Shown here one piece after another: positions 40,455-48,928 of a DNA stretch of 64,000 bases; within the stretch, counting starts at the first letter, position 1; every line of letters starts with the position of its first letter. The position numbers and the translations under genes were made by a program. This DNA comes from Brachybacterium saurashtrense (GTDB taxonomy: Bacteria; Actinomycetota; Actinomycetes; Actinomycetales; Dermabacteraceae). The stretch spans positions 1,116,001-1,180,000 of the forward strand of contig NZ_CP031356.1 in NCBI RefSeq assembly GCF_003355475.1, read 5' to 3'. The notes below the pieces were generated by a model. That model did not search any database. It was not told the DNA's origin and saw nothing but the letters and a program-made list of their open reading frames with translations.

Positions 40455-41203
40455 GCGACGGGACCCGCACCCCGGGCACGGTGGCGCAGCGCCGGCTGGT
40501 GTGGCGGCGGCTGGGGGATGCGCTGCGCCCCCAGGCCACCTTCGCGCAGCTGATCGTGGGCCTGCTGTGCCTGCTGCTGGGGCTGTCCATCGCCGCGCAG
40601 GTGCGCCAGGGCGACGACTCCCTGGAGGGCTCCAGCCAGCAGGAGCTGGTGCGCCTGCTGGACGAGTCCGCCCGGCACTCCTCGGATCTGGAGCTCGAGA
40701 ACGCGGAGCTCGAGCGCACGCTGGAGACGCTCCGCTCCGGCGAGGAGGACGACGTCGCCGCCCGCAACGCCGCCGAGGAGCGGCTGGAGGACCTGGAGAT
40801 CATCGCCGGCACCGTCCCGGCCCAGGGGCGCGGCGTGGTCGTCTCGATCGCGGACCCGGACGGCGCGGTGCGCGCCTCCACGTTGCTGGGCGTGGTGCAG
40901 GAGCTGCGCAACGCCGGCGCCGAGGTGATCCAGATCGGGGAGGTGCGGGTGGTGGCCTCCACTGCGATCACCACCACGCCGGACGGCCGCCTCGAGGTGG
41001 ACGGGACGGTGCTGGAGGCGCCGTACGTGCTGCGCGCGATCGGCGACCCGTCCGTGATGGAGCCCGCGCTGCGGATCCCCGGCGGCGCGGCGGACTCCGT
41101 GGCCGGCGACGGCGGCACCCTCGTCGCGAACGCCGACGACGACATCCGCATCGAGGCCACCGTGTCGCTGAGCACGCCCGAGCACTCGCAGGTGGTCAAG
41201 TGA
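40451..41203 (+). CDS. DUF881 membrane-anchored protein (second copy)
   Basis: The 250-residue protein has an N-terminal membrane helix (TFAQLIVGLLCLLLGLSIAAQV), a coiled coil (about 60-110, LLDESARHSSDLELENAELERTLETL) and a DUF881 domain (VVSIADPDG; LRNAGAEVIQIGEVRVVAST; PYVLRAIGDP). It differs from the first copy in having a short N-terminus and no tail. ATGA overlap with sbp. Probably works together with the first copy, perhaps through the coiled coils; that is inference. Confidence 0.88.
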   Translation: MSDGTRTPGTVAQRRLVWRRLGDALRPQATFAQLIVGLLCLLLGLSIAAQVRQGDDSLEGSSQQELVRLLDESARHSSDLELENAELERTLETLRSGEEDDVAARNAAEERLEDLEIIAGTVPAQGRGVVVSIADPDGAVRASTLLGVVQELRNAGAEVIQIGEVRVVASTAITTTPDGRLEVDGTVLEAPYVLRAIGDPSVMEPALRIPGGAADSVAGDGGTLVANADDDIRIEATVSLSTPEHSQVVK

Positions 41204-41276
41204 AGGTCAATTCTTGGACGGACCCGGCGCAGATGTGCCCGGGACCGGGCGGGGGCGTGCAAAGATGGTGAGGCTG

Positions 41277-41282
41277 TATCCT
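41277..41282 (+). promoter_or_regulatory. Candidate -10 for garA
   Basis: TATCCT about 48 nt before the GTG, giving a leader of about 40 nt that ends in AGGAAGGGG. Confidence 0.4.
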
Positions 41283-41329
41283 CTGCCCGCATCGCAGGGG
41301 GTCCGCCGCTGGCCAGGAAGGGGTGCGAG

Positions 41330-41773
41330 GTGTCAGGGAACACCGAGTGGAACGACGAGAATCTCGACCACACGTCGAAGCTGAGCGCGATCTCGCCCAG
41401 CGACCCCGTGGAGGACGGCGATCCGGGGCTCTCCGCCCAGGATCGTCGGGCGATCGAGAACCTGCCGCCGCGCAGCGCTCTGCTGATCGTGCGCAAGGGG
41501 CCGAACATGGGAGCCCGCTTCCTGCTGGACTCCGAGACCACGGTGGCGGGCAGGCACCCCCACAGCGAGATCTTCCTCGACGACGTGACGGTCTCCCGCA
41601 AGCACGCCGCGTTCGTGCGCGACGGCGACGGCTTCCTGGTGCGGGACCTGGGCTCGCTCAACGGCACCTACGTGGGCAAGGACCGGGTGGACGAGGTCCG
41701 GCTCCACGCCGGGCAGGACGTGCAGATCGGCAAGTACCGGCTCACCTATCACCCGTTCACCGGGACGGCCTGA
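41330..41773 (+). CDS. garA: FHA-domain regulator, GarA/OdhI-like
   Basis: GarA/OdhI proteins bind and inhibit 2-oxoglutarate dehydrogenase and glutamate dehydrogenase unless phosphorylated at an N-terminal Thr by Pkn kinases. The 147-residue product has a C-terminal FHA domain with the phosphopeptide-binding residues Arg75 (AGRHPHSEI), Ser89 and His92 (VSRKHAAF) and Asn111 (LNGTYV). The N-terminal tail carries HTSKL (residues 14-18) where the family usually has ETTSVF, so only one candidate phosphothreonine, Thr15, remains. GTG start with AGGAAGGGG. Followed 4 nt later by a MerR gene, as in most actinobacteria. Confidence 0.88.
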   Translation: MSGNTEWNDENLDHTSKLSAISPSDPVEDGDPGLSAQDRRAIENLPPRSALLIVRKGPNMGARFLLDSETTVAGRHPHSEIFLDDVTVSRKHAAFVRDGDGFLVRDLGSLNGTYVGKDRVDEVRLHAGQDVQIGKYRLTYHPFTGTA

Positions 41774-41777
41774 CCCG

Positions 41778-42470
41778 ATGCCGGCCTCCGCCTCGCGCAG
41801 GCCGAGCCCGTCCGCTGCCGCACGCCTCAGCATCGGACAGGTGCTCGAGATCCTGCGCGACGAGTTCCCCGAGCTCGCGCACTCGAAGCTGCACTATCTG
41901 GAGTCCGAGGGGCTGATCGCGCCGGAGCGCACCCCGGCCGGGTACCGCAAGTACAGCCGGGAGGACGTGGACCGGCTGCGTTTCGTGCTGCGCGCCCAGC
42001 GGGACAGGTTCTGGCCGCTGAAGGTGATCAAGGAGCACCTGCTCGAGCACGGCATCGACTCCGAGGTCACCTCGATCGCCTCCCGTCCCGGCCCCACCTC
42101 CGCGCTCCAGGCGGTGCGGCTGGACCGGCGCGGGCTGCTGCGCGAGGCCGCGGTGGAGGAGGACTTCCTCGCCGAGCTCGAGCAGTTCGGGATGCTGGCC
42201 GAGGGGGTGCTGTTCTACGGCGCCGCCGAGCTCGAGATCGTCACCGCCGCCCGCGACCTCGCGGAGGAGGGCCTGCACCCTCGCCATCTGGTGATGCTCC
42301 GCACCGCGGCCGAGCGGCAGGCGCACATGATCCGCTCCGTGGCCCGGCCGCGCTCGCGCACCGGGGATGCGGCCGCGCGCGGCGAGGCGGAGAACTTCGC
42401 CCGTGACCTGGGGGAGTCCATGATCACGCTGCACAGCGCGATGCTCCGCACCAACCTCCGCGACGGCTGA
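41778..42470 (+). CDS. MerR-family regulator, FtsR-like
   Basis: The 230-residue protein has an N-terminal MerR winged helix (RLSIGQVLEILRDEFPELAHSKLHYLESEGL, then RTPAGYRKYSREDVDRLRFVLRAQRD). In Corynebacterium glutamicum the gene just after odhI encodes FtsR, an activator of ftsZ; the position and first 90 residues agree. The C-terminal part lacks the Cys of metal sensors. It is likely co-transcribed with garA. Confidence 0.85.
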   Translation: MPASASRRPSPSAAARLSIGQVLEILRDEFPELAHSKLHYLESEGLIAPERTPAGYRKYSREDVDRLRFVLRAQRDRFWPLKVIKEHLLEHGIDSEVTSIASRPGPTSALQAVRLDRRGLLREAAVEEDFLAELEQFGMLAEGVLFYGAAELEIVTAARDLAEEGLHPRHLVMLRTAAERQAHMIRSVARPRSRTGDAAARGEAENFARDLGESMITLHSAMLRTNLRDG

Positions 42471-42600
42471 GACGCCGCGGTCCGTCACCTGTCCGTGACC
42501 TTCGGGCGGCGCGTTGCTGTCGGTCGGGGGTGGTGTCGCGCTACCCTGGGCGGAGTGCTCTCACCCTTCCCCCTCGGAGAGCCGGAACCCGGAGGTAGCC

Positions 42601-43185
42601 GTGAACGCCACTCGAGGCGATGATCGCACTGAGCAGTCGACCGTCCCCGCCGAGCCCGCCCAGGGCGTGCTCTTCGACGACCTGGTGGACACGCCGGGCG
42701 AGCTCGGGTACCGCGGCCCGGCCGCCTGCAAGGCCGCCGGCATCACCTACCGCCAGCTCGACTACTGGGCCCGCACGGGCCTCGTCGAGCCCGGTGTGCG
42801 CGCCGCCCACGGCTCCGGCAGCCAGCGCCTCTACGGCTTCCGCGACATCCTGGTGCTGAAGGTCGTCAAGCGCCTCCTCGACACCGGTGTCTCCCTGCAG
42901 CAGATCCGCGTCGCCGTGGGCGCGCTGCGCGAGCGCGGCATCGACGACCTCGCCGGCATCACCCTCATGAGCGACGGCGCGTCCGTCTACGAGTGCACCT
43001 CGGCGGAGGACGTCTTCGACCTGGTCCAGGGCGGCCAGGGCGTGTTCGGCATCGCCGTGGGCCGGGTGTGGCGCGAGGTCGAGAACGACCTCGCGGTGCT
43101 GCCCGGTGTGAATCCGGCCGACGACGCCGCCCTCGCCCTCCAGGACGAGCTCGCCGCCCGGCGCCGCTCCCGCCAGGCCGGCTGA
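42601..43185 (+). CDS. MerR-family regulator (second, HspR-like layout)
   Basis: The 194-residue protein has a MerR DNA-binding domain (about residues 40-110: YRGPAACKAAGITYRQLDYWARTGLVEP, GSQRLYGFRDILVLKVVKRLLDTGVSLQQIRVAV) and a C-terminal effector-like segment (TLMSDGASVYECTSAEDVFDLVQGGQGVFGIAV). This gene normally sits in the garA region with a DUF151 nuclease between the two MerR genes; here that nuclease gene is absent. I chose the GTG with GGAGG 5 nt upstream; the family N-terminus is variable. Confidence 0.86.
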   Translation: MNATRGDDRTEQSTVPAEPAQGVLFDDLVDTPGELGYRGPAACKAAGITYRQLDYWARTGLVEPGVRAAHGSGSQRLYGFRDILVLKVVKRLLDTGVSLQQIRVAVGALRERGIDDLAGITLMSDGASVYECTSAEDVFDLVQGGQGVFGIAVGRVWREVENDLAVLPGVNPADDAALALQDELAARRRSRQAG

Positions 43186-43203
43186 GAGCGCACCGCCTGC
43201 GAC

Positions 43204-43251
43204 CACGAGAACGCGGCCGGCCCCGGGGAGGGGGCCGGCCGCGTTCTCGTG
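43204..43251. terminator. Bidirectional terminator, 21-bp stem
   Basis: 43204-43224 and 43231-43251 are perfect reverse complements with a 6-nt G-rich loop. It lies between the convergent merR and orphan parA genes. Confidence 0.88.
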
Positions 43252-43264
43252 TGCGGCGCGACGG

Positions 43265-44056
43265 TCAGGAGTGCTGGCGGGAGTCCATCACCGTGCCGAG
43301 CAGGGCGTCGAAGTCCTCGGTGAGACGCTTGCCGGAGGCGCCCTCGTAGGTGTGCAGCGGCACCGCGCCGCCCTGCGCCTGCTGCAGCCCCACCCGCTCC
43401 TCGATCACCGGCTCGAGGACGGCGTCGCCGAACAGCTCGCGCAGCTCGGCCAGGCGGTACTGGTGCTCGACGGAGCGCGGCCGGTAGCGGTTCACCACCA
43501 GGCCCAGGGGCTGGAGGCGCGGGGCCACGCCTCCCTCGTGCATCTCGGTGGCGAGCTTCAGCGCCCGATCGGCCGCGGTGACCGCGAAGAACCCGGGCTC
43601 GGCCACGACCAGCGAGCGGTCCGAGGCGGACAGCGCCATCTGGGTGAGCCCGTTGAGGGAGGGCGGGCAGTCGATGAGGACCAGGTCGTACTGGTGGGTG
43701 CGCTTGTCCAGGGCGTGATGGAGACGGCGCACCTCCTTGGGCCCGGGGGCGGGGGAGTCCATCACCGCGGACCGGCTCGAGCCGGGGATGATGTCCAGGT
43801 GCGAGGCGGCACCGGCGGACCACGGCGTCTCGATGATCGCGCGGTCGATGGTCTCGGTGCGCGGCGAGGTGAGCACCTCGGCGATGTCGAGCGAGCTGGC
43901 GGGCTCGCCCAGCAGGCCCAGGGTGGAGTCACCCTGCGGGTCCAGATCGATCACCAGTGCGTTCACCCCCTGGTGGAGGGCCGCCGAGGCCAGCCCGAGG
44001 GTCACGGACGTCTTGCCGACGCCGCCCTTCAGAGAACACACACTCACGATGAACAC
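43265..44056 (-). CDS. Orphan ParA/MinD-like ATPase
   Basis: The 263-residue ATPase begins almost at the deviant Walker A (SLKGGVGKTSVTLGLA), followed by ALVIDLDPQGDSTLGLLG and VLIDCPPSLNGLTQMAL. There is no parB or partner gene next to it, and it is more distant from the xerD-linked ParA at 20.7 kb. The GTG at 44056 is chosen because TACACT lies 7 nt upstream, giving a leaderless message. It is divergent from a methyltransferase gene. Could place a protein cargo or plasmid-type locus; no cargo is evident. Confidence 0.85.
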   Translation of the reverse strand: MFIVSVCSLKGGVGKTSVTLGLASAALHQGVNALVIDLDPQGDSTLGLLGEPASSLDIAEVLTSPRTETIDRAIIETPWSAGAASHLDIIPGSSRSAVMDSPAPGPKEVRRLHHALDKRTHQYDLVLIDCPPSLNGLTQMALSASDRSLVVAEPGFFAVTAADRALKLATEMHEGGVAPRLQPLGLVVNRYRPRSVEHQYRLAELRELFGDAVLEPVIEERVGLQQAQGGAVPLHTYEGASGKRLTEDFDALLGTVMDSRQHS

Positions 44057-44063
44057 GCTCGTC

Positions 44064-44069
44064 AGTGTA
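44064..44069 (-). promoter_or_regulatory. -10 element for leaderless orphan parA
   Basis: TACACT on the minus strand followed by 7 nt and the GTG at 44056. It decides the start in a region without a Shine-Dalgarno sequence. Confidence 0.5.
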
Positions 44070-44107
44070 CCGACCCACCGCGGTGCGGCAGTGGTGCGAC
44101 GGGCAGG

Positions 44108-44113
44108 TACCCT
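44108..44113 (+). promoter_or_regulatory. Candidate -10 for the methyltransferase gene
   Basis: TACCCT, about 40 nt upstream of the ATG at 44153. Confidence 0.4.
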
Positions 44114-44152
44114 GCGGGAATCGTCCAGGAGCGGACGGGAGCGGGGGAGCAG

Positions 44153-45172
44153 ATGACAGGGATCACGCACGAACTGGTGCTCGAGGTGCTCGAGGGGTGC
44201 GCGGAGCACGCCCTCGCGGAGGCGAAGGAGCTCGGGCCCGCCCGCCCGGTCACCCCCACCGAGATCTCCCTGCACACCGAGGATCTCGACGCCGTGCGGT
44301 CGCTGCGCCGCGCGGTGGCCGCGTCGACCGCGCTCACCGTGCCCGCGCGGCGCCCGCGGGAGCTGCTCGAGACCTCGGTGCAGCAGCGGCTCGGCACGCT
44401 GCTGGAGGAGATCCGGCGCCAGCGGCCCCGTCAGCGGTTCCACGGGCTGCGGCTCGAGGCCGCGGGCGCGCACACGCCGGAGATGCGCCGGCTCGCCGAG
44501 GCGCTCGGCGCTCTCTCCGGGCTCCCGGTGGACGAGGACGGCGACCTGGTGGTGCGCGTGCGCCGAGGACGCACCCCCGAGACCTGGCAGGTGCTGCTGC
44601 GCACCACGCCGCGCCCCCTCGCGACCCGGGCCTGGCGCACCGTCAACTACCCCGGTGCCGTCAACGCCACCATCGCCGCCTCGGTGCTGGATCGCCTGCA
44701 GGTCGGTGCCGAGGACTCGATGCTGGACATGACCTGCGGGTCGGGCACCTTCCTCGTCGAGCAGCTCCATGTGGTCGCGCCGCGGCGCGCGGTGGGCGTG
44801 GATCGCGATCCGGCCGCGATCGACGCCGCCCGCGCGCACCAGCGCGGCGCCCGGCGTCGCGGCCGCATCGAGTGGCTCACCGGGGATGTGCTCACCGTGC
44901 CGCTCGAGGGCGGATTCACCCGGCTGGTCACGAATCCGCCCTGGGGCACCCTCCATGGCGACCACGAGAGCAACGAGGAGCTGCTCGCCCTCCTGCTGCG
45001 CCGCGCCGCGGAGCTCGCCGCGCCCGGGGCCCGGCTCGGCGTGCTCACCCACGAGATCACCCGGATGCACCGGGTGCTGGACTCCTCGCCGGCGGGATGG
45101 CGCACCCTTGACGAGCACCGCTTCTTCCAGAAGGGGCACCACCCGCGGCTGTTCCTGCTCGCACGGGACTGA
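44153..45172 (+). CDS. THUMP-type RNA guanine-N2 methyltransferase-like protein
   Basis: The 339-residue protein has an N-terminal THUMP-like RNA-binding region (about 1-160) and a Rossmann methyltransferase domain with DMTCGSGTFLVEQL (SAM-binding motif I), GVDRDPAAIDAARAH, WLTGDV and the catalytic TNPPWGTLHG (motif IV, NPPW form). This is the layout of RlmL/Trm14-family enzymes that make N2-methylguanosine in rRNA or tRNA. The target cannot be told from sequence. GCGGGGGAGC precedes the ATG. Confidence 0.8.
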   Translation: MTGITHELVLEVLEGCAEHALAEAKELGPARPVTPTEISLHTEDLDAVRSLRRAVAASTALTVPARRPRELLETSVQQRLGTLLEEIRRQRPRQRFHGLRLEAAGAHTPEMRRLAEALGALSGLPVDEDGDLVVRVRRGRTPETWQVLLRTTPRPLATRAWRTVNYPGAVNATIAASVLDRLQVGAEDSMLDMTCGSGTFLVEQLHVVAPRRAVGVDRDPAAIDAARAHQRGARRRGRIEWLTGDVLTVPLEGGFTRLVTNPPWGTLHGDHESNEELLALLLRRAAELAAPGARLGVLTHEITRMHRVLDSSPAGWRTLDEHRFFQKGHHPRLFLLARD

Positions 45173-45185
45173 GGAGGCCGCCGCG

Positions 45186-45803
45186 TCACATGCCGCGTCG
45201 GCCCTCCGCCACCGCGCGCAGCGCGGCGTCGTCCCCGTGCACCCGCACGCGCGCCACCCGCTCCCGCCCGCTCACCCACAGCAGCAGCTCCATCACCTCG
45301 CCGTGCACGCGCACGGATCCGTGCGCCCCGCGCGAGCGCACCCGGTGGCCGCCGAGCGGGGAGACCAGCAGCACGTCGGCCCGCACCCTCATCACCAGCG
45401 GCGCCAGCAGGCCCACCGCCCGCCAGGCGTCCGCGGCGACGTCCGGGGAGAGGCGACGGGGCTCCCAGCCGGGCTGGGCGCGGCGCAGGTCCTCGTGGTG
45501 GATCAGCATCTCGCCCTGGCCGCTGAGCGCATCGAGCCGGCCGACGGGGGAGAGCGCGCCCGGACCCTGCCGGAAGCGCGCCACCCGGTCCGGCCAGGAC
45601 AGCGCCCGCAGGCGGTCCAGTGAGCGCTCCGCGCGGCGGCCCACCGGGCCGGGCAGCCGTGGCGCGAGGCGCAGATGCGGTGCGCCCTCGCGCACCAGCA
45701 GGTGTTCGAGCAGCGCGGCGGCGTTCCATCCCGGCAGGATCGTGGGCGCCTCCTCGCCGAGCGCAAGCAGGGTGTCCGCGAAGTCCTCCCGTTCCGGGTG
45801 CAT
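45186..45803 (-). CDS. TIGR03085-type DinB/maleylpyruvate isomerase-like protein
   Basis: The 205-residue protein has the start typical of this actinobacterial family (MHPEREDFADTLLALGEEAPTILPGW) and the mid-protein IHHEDLRRAQPGW that supplies metal-binding His in the DinB-like four-helix fold. Homologues are often named for mycothiol-dependent maleylpyruvate isomerase; the true reaction is unknown. The ATG at 45803 has GAGGAGCAGG upstream. It lies 13 nt after the sugar-isomerase gene on the same strand. Confidence 0.78.
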   Translation of the reverse strand: MHPEREDFADTLLALGEEAPTILPGWNAAALLEHLLVREGAPHLRLAPRLPGPVGRRAERSLDRLRALSWPDRVARFRQGPGALSPVGRLDALSGQGEMLIHHEDLRRAQPGWEPRRLSPDVAADAWRAVGLLAPLVMRVRADVLLVSPLGGHRVRSRGAHGSVRVHGEVMELLLWVSGRERVARVRVHGDDAALRAVAEGRRGM

Positions 45804-45816
45804 GCGCCTGCTCCTC

Positions 45817-46818
45817 TCAGCCCTGGCTGCTGAACGCGGCGTCGAAGGACACCTCGGAGACGGGGTAGTCCAGGCTGCGCAGCAACTCGAGGGCCTCCTT
45901 CGCCCCGTGGAGCCGGTCCATGCCGGCATCCTCCCACTCGATGGAGAGCGGCCCCTCGTAGCCGACGGAGCGCAGCGCCCGGAACGCGGCGTCCCACGGC
46001 ACGTCCCCGCGGCCGAAGGAGACGAAGTCCCAGCCGCGCCGCGGATCCCCCCAGGGCAGGTGGGAGCCGAGGCGGGTGTTGCGCCCGGTGGTGCGCACGC
46101 GGATGTCCTTGCAGTCCACGTGGTAGATGCGGTCGGCGAAGTCGGTGATGAAGGAGACCGGGTCGATCTCCTGCCACATGAAGTGGGAGGGGTCCCAGTT
46201 CAGGCCGAACGCCTCCCGGTGGCCGATCGCCTCGAGGGTGCGCTGCGTGGTCCAGTAGTCGTAGGCGATCTCCGAGGGGTGGACCTCGTGGGCGAAGCGC
46301 ACCCCGCACTCGTCGAACACGTCGAGGATCGGGTGCCAGCGATCGGCGAAGTCCCGGTAGCCGGCGTCGATCACGTCTTGGCCGACGGGCGGGAACATCG
46401 CCACGTACTTCCAGATCTGCGAGCCGGTGAAGCCGATGACGGTCCTCACGCCCAGCTTCTGCGCGAGGCGGGCGGTGTTCTTCATGTCCTCGGCGGCGCG
46501 ACGGCGCACCCCCTCCGGGTCCCCGTCGCCCCAGACCTCGGTGCCGACGATCGCCTGGTGGCGGAAGTCGATCGGGTCGTCGCAGACGGCCTGGCCCGTG
46601 AGGTGGTTGGAGATCGCCCAGCAGCCCAGGCCGTGCTTCTCGAGGACGCCCAGGCGCTCGGCGACGTAGTCGGCGTCGTCCCAGCGGCTCGCGTCCAGGT
46701 GCTCGCCGGAGACGGCGATCTCGAGGCCGTCGTACCCCCAGCCGGCCGCGAGCTCCGCGACCTCGTCGAGGGTGAGATCGGCCCACTGGCCGGTGAACAG
46801 GGTGTGCGGATGGGACAT
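45817..46818 (-). CDS. Sugar phosphate isomerase/epimerase (AP endonuclease 2 fold)
   Basis: A TIM barrel of 333 residues with the metal-site pattern of the family: GYDGLEIAVSGEH, HEVHPSEIAYDY, NWDPSHFMWQ, VDCKD and LSIEWEDAGMD. These Glu, Asp and His residues bind a divalent metal. It is likely co-transcribed after a Gfo/Idh dehydrogenase (45-nt gap), a common pair in inositol or rare-sugar catabolism. The substrate is not predictable. Confidence 0.87.
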   Translation of the reverse strand: MSHPHTLFTGQWADLTLDEVAELAAGWGYDGLEIAVSGEHLDASRWDDADYVAERLGVLEKHGLGCWAISNHLTGQAVCDDPIDFRHQAIVGTEVWGDGDPEGVRRRAAEDMKNTARLAQKLGVRTVIGFTGSQIWKYVAMFPPVGQDVIDAGYRDFADRWHPILDVFDECGVRFAHEVHPSEIAYDYWTTQRTLEAIGHREAFGLNWDPSHFMWQEIDPVSFITDFADRIYHVDCKDIRVRTTGRNTRLGSHLPWGDPRRGWDFVSFGRGDVPWDAAFRALRSVGYEGPLSIEWEDAGMDRLHGAKEALELLRSLDYPVSEVSFDAAFSSQG

Positions 46819-46863
46819 GCGGCGGTGCTCCTTCGCGGCGTCGGGAGGGGTCGTGGCAGGGGG

Positions 46864-48003
46864 TCAGAGGGCGATGGTCGCGCCGTCGGCGGCGTCGGAG
46901 GCGATGACCGCCTCGAGCACCCGCTGCAGGGCGAGACCGTCGGCGAAGTCGGGGGAGAAGGGCTCGCCGCCGGTGATCGCGCGCAGCAGGTCGCGGGCCT
47001 GATGGGTGAAGGAGTGCTCCCAGCCCAGCACATGCCCCTGCGGCCACCAGGCGCCGCCGTAGGGGTGCTCCGGCTCGGTGACCAGCACTCGCGTGAAGCC
47101 CTGCTCCTCGGCAGGTGCCGTGGCGTCCAGGAACCACAGCTCGTTGAGGTTCTCGAGGTCGAAGCGGAGCGCGCCGCGGGTGCCGTACACCTCCAGGCTC
47201 ATCCGGTTCTTCGCCCCAGTGGCCATGCGGCTCGCCTCGATCGAGGCGATCGTGCCGTCCTCGAGCTCGAGGGTCGCCCAGGCGGCGTCGTCGACGGTCA
47301 CCGGTTCGGGGCCGTCGGGGCCGGGACGCTCGGGGACCATGGTCGCCAGCCGGCCCCGCACGGAGGCGACCCGAGCCCCGGTGAGGAAGCACACCTGGTC
47401 GATGGCGTGGGAGCCGATGTCGCCGAGGGCGCCGGAGCCCGCGGTCTCCTTCCGCAGCCGCCAGCTCATCGGGGCCTCGGGGTCCACCAGCCAGTCCTGC
47501 AGATACGCCGCGCGGATCTGGCGCAGGCGCCCCAGGCGGCCCTCGGCGATGAACCGGCGGGCCAGGCGTAGCGCGGCGACCCGACGGTAGGTGTGGCCGA
47601 GCGCGGCGACCTGCCCGCGCCGGGCGGCCGCCTGGGCGGCGGCGACCATGCGCTCCGCCTCCTCGCTGCTGTTGGCCAGCGGCTTCTCGCACAGCACGTG
47701 CTTGCCGGCCTCGAGGGCGGCGATCGCGATCTCGGCGTGGAGCGCGCCGGGGGTGCAGATGTCCACGATGTCCACGTCCTCGCGAGCGATCGCGGCCCGC
47801 CAGTCGGTGGTGTGCTCCTCCCAGTCCAGCCGCCGCGCCGCCTCGGCGAGCGCGTGCTCGTCCCGGCCCACGATGACGCGACGGGCGATCTCGGGGACGT
47901 CGAAGGCGGCGCCCACGGTGCGCCAGGCCTGCGAGTGGGCGCGGCCCATGAAGGCGTAGCCGATCAGGGCCACGCCGAGCGGACGGTGGGACGGGTGGGG
48001 CAC
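46864..48003 (-). CDS. Gfo/Idh/MocA-family oxidoreductase
   Basis: NAD(P)-dependent sugar or inositol dehydrogenase of 379 residues. It has the N-terminal LGVALIGYAFMGRAHSQAW Rossmann motif, the diagnostic CEKPLANSSEEAERM (catalytic Lys) and GDIGSHAIDQVCFLTG (Asp/His substrate site). The GTG at 48003 has AGGAG 7 nt upstream. It is the first gene of a three-gene minus-strand unit with the isomerase and the DinB-like protein; TAGGGT (48047-48052, minus) is a candidate -10. Confidence 0.88.
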   Translation of the reverse strand: MPHPSHRPLGVALIGYAFMGRAHSQAWRTVGAAFDVPEIARRVIVGRDEHALAEAARRLDWEEHTTDWRAAIAREDVDIVDICTPGALHAEIAIAALEAGKHVLCEKPLANSSEEAERMVAAAQAAARRGQVAALGHTYRRVAALRLARRFIAEGRLGRLRQIRAAYLQDWLVDPEAPMSWRLRKETAGSGALGDIGSHAIDQVCFLTGARVASVRGRLATMVPERPGPDGPEPVTVDDAAWATLELEDGTIASIEASRMATGAKNRMSLEVYGTRGALRFDLENLNELWFLDATAPAEEQGFTRVLVTEPEHPYGGAWWPQGHVLGWEHSFTHQARDLLRAITGGEPFSPDFADGLALQRVLEAVIASDAADGATIAL

Positions 48004-48046
48004 GGGACGCTCCTGGGGGCTGATCGGGGGCTGCTCTCGGCCCACC

Positions 48047-48052
48047 ACCCTA
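48047..48052 (-). promoter_or_regulatory. Candidate -10 for the oxidoreductase operon
   Basis: TAGGGT on the minus strand, leader about 40 nt ending in AGGAG. Confidence 0.4.
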
Positions 48053-48123
48053 TGTCGCGCGTCACAGCGCGTCCACGTGGTGCGGCGTTCGCGCGGCGAG
48101 GGCCGATGCGGGAGACTGACGCC

Positions 48124-48921
48124 GTGGAACGACACGTGCACGCATGGATCCGCGCGGAGGTCGCCGAGGGCACCGACGTCGCGCTGCTGATCGCCGCCTC
48201 CGACGCCCCGCTGGGCGAGGAGACGCTCTCGGTGCGGGCCGGGGGCGCGGAGCACCCGGTCACCGAGACCCGGGACCGCTTCGGCAGTCGCATGCACCTC
48301 GTGCAGGGCCTGCCGCTGGGCACGGTGGAGATCGTGTACGAGGCGCGGGGCGCGGGCCGGGCGCCCGTGCCGACTCTCCGCGAGGCGGACGCGGCGCTGC
48401 ACCTGCACCCCTCCCGCTACTGCGAGGTGGACGAGTTCGAGGCCATCGCCGCGGAGGTGCTCGACGGTCGCGAGGGCCTCGAGGCGCTGGACGCGGTGGT
48501 CCGGTGGGTGCACGAGCACCTCGAGTACGTGCCCGGCTCGAGCACGGTCACGGACTCCGCCCGTTCCACCCACCTGTCTCGGCAGGGCGTGTGCCGCGAC
48601 TACGCCCACCTCACCGCGACCCTGCTGCGCGCCGGCGGGATCCCCGCGCGGTGCGCGTCGGCGTATGCGCCGGGGCTCAGCCCGATGGACTTCCACCTGG
48701 TGGTGGAGGCACTGGTCGCGGGGGAGTGGCAGGTGGTGGATGCGACGCATCTGGCGCCGCGGGCGTCGATGATGCGGATCGCGACCGGTCAGGACGCGGC
48801 GGACACCGCCTTCATGACCACCCTGGCCGGGGACGTGACCCTCACCGGCATCCAGATCACGGCCGTGGTCGATCCCGCGCTGCCGCGCGAGGATCCGCGC
48901 GAGCGCCTCGCGCTGCGCTGA
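48124..48921 (+). CDS. Transglutaminase-like protein
   Basis: The 265-residue protein has an N-terminal beta domain and a papain-fold transglutaminase core with catalytic Cys in SRQGVCRDYAHL, His in MDFHLVVEA and Asp in VVDATHLAP. Bacterial members are amidases or proteases of unclear target. I chose the GTG at 48124 with GGGAG 9 nt upstream; an in-frame ATG at 48106 is possible. It ends only 7 nt from the convergent PAC2 gene, leaving no room for a terminator. Confidence 0.85.
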   Translation: MERHVHAWIRAEVAEGTDVALLIAASDAPLGEETLSVRAGGAEHPVTETRDRFGSRMHLVQGLPLGTVEIVYEARGAGRAPVPTLREADAALHLHPSRYCEVDEFEAIAAEVLDGREGLEALDAVVRWVHEHLEYVPGSSTVTDSARSTHLSRQGVCRDYAHLTATLLRAGGIPARCASAYAPGLSPMDFHLVVEALVAGEWQVVDATHLAPRASMMRIATGQDAADTAFMTTLAGDVTLTGIQITAVVDPALPREDPRERLALR

Positions 48922-48928
48922 ACGGGTC

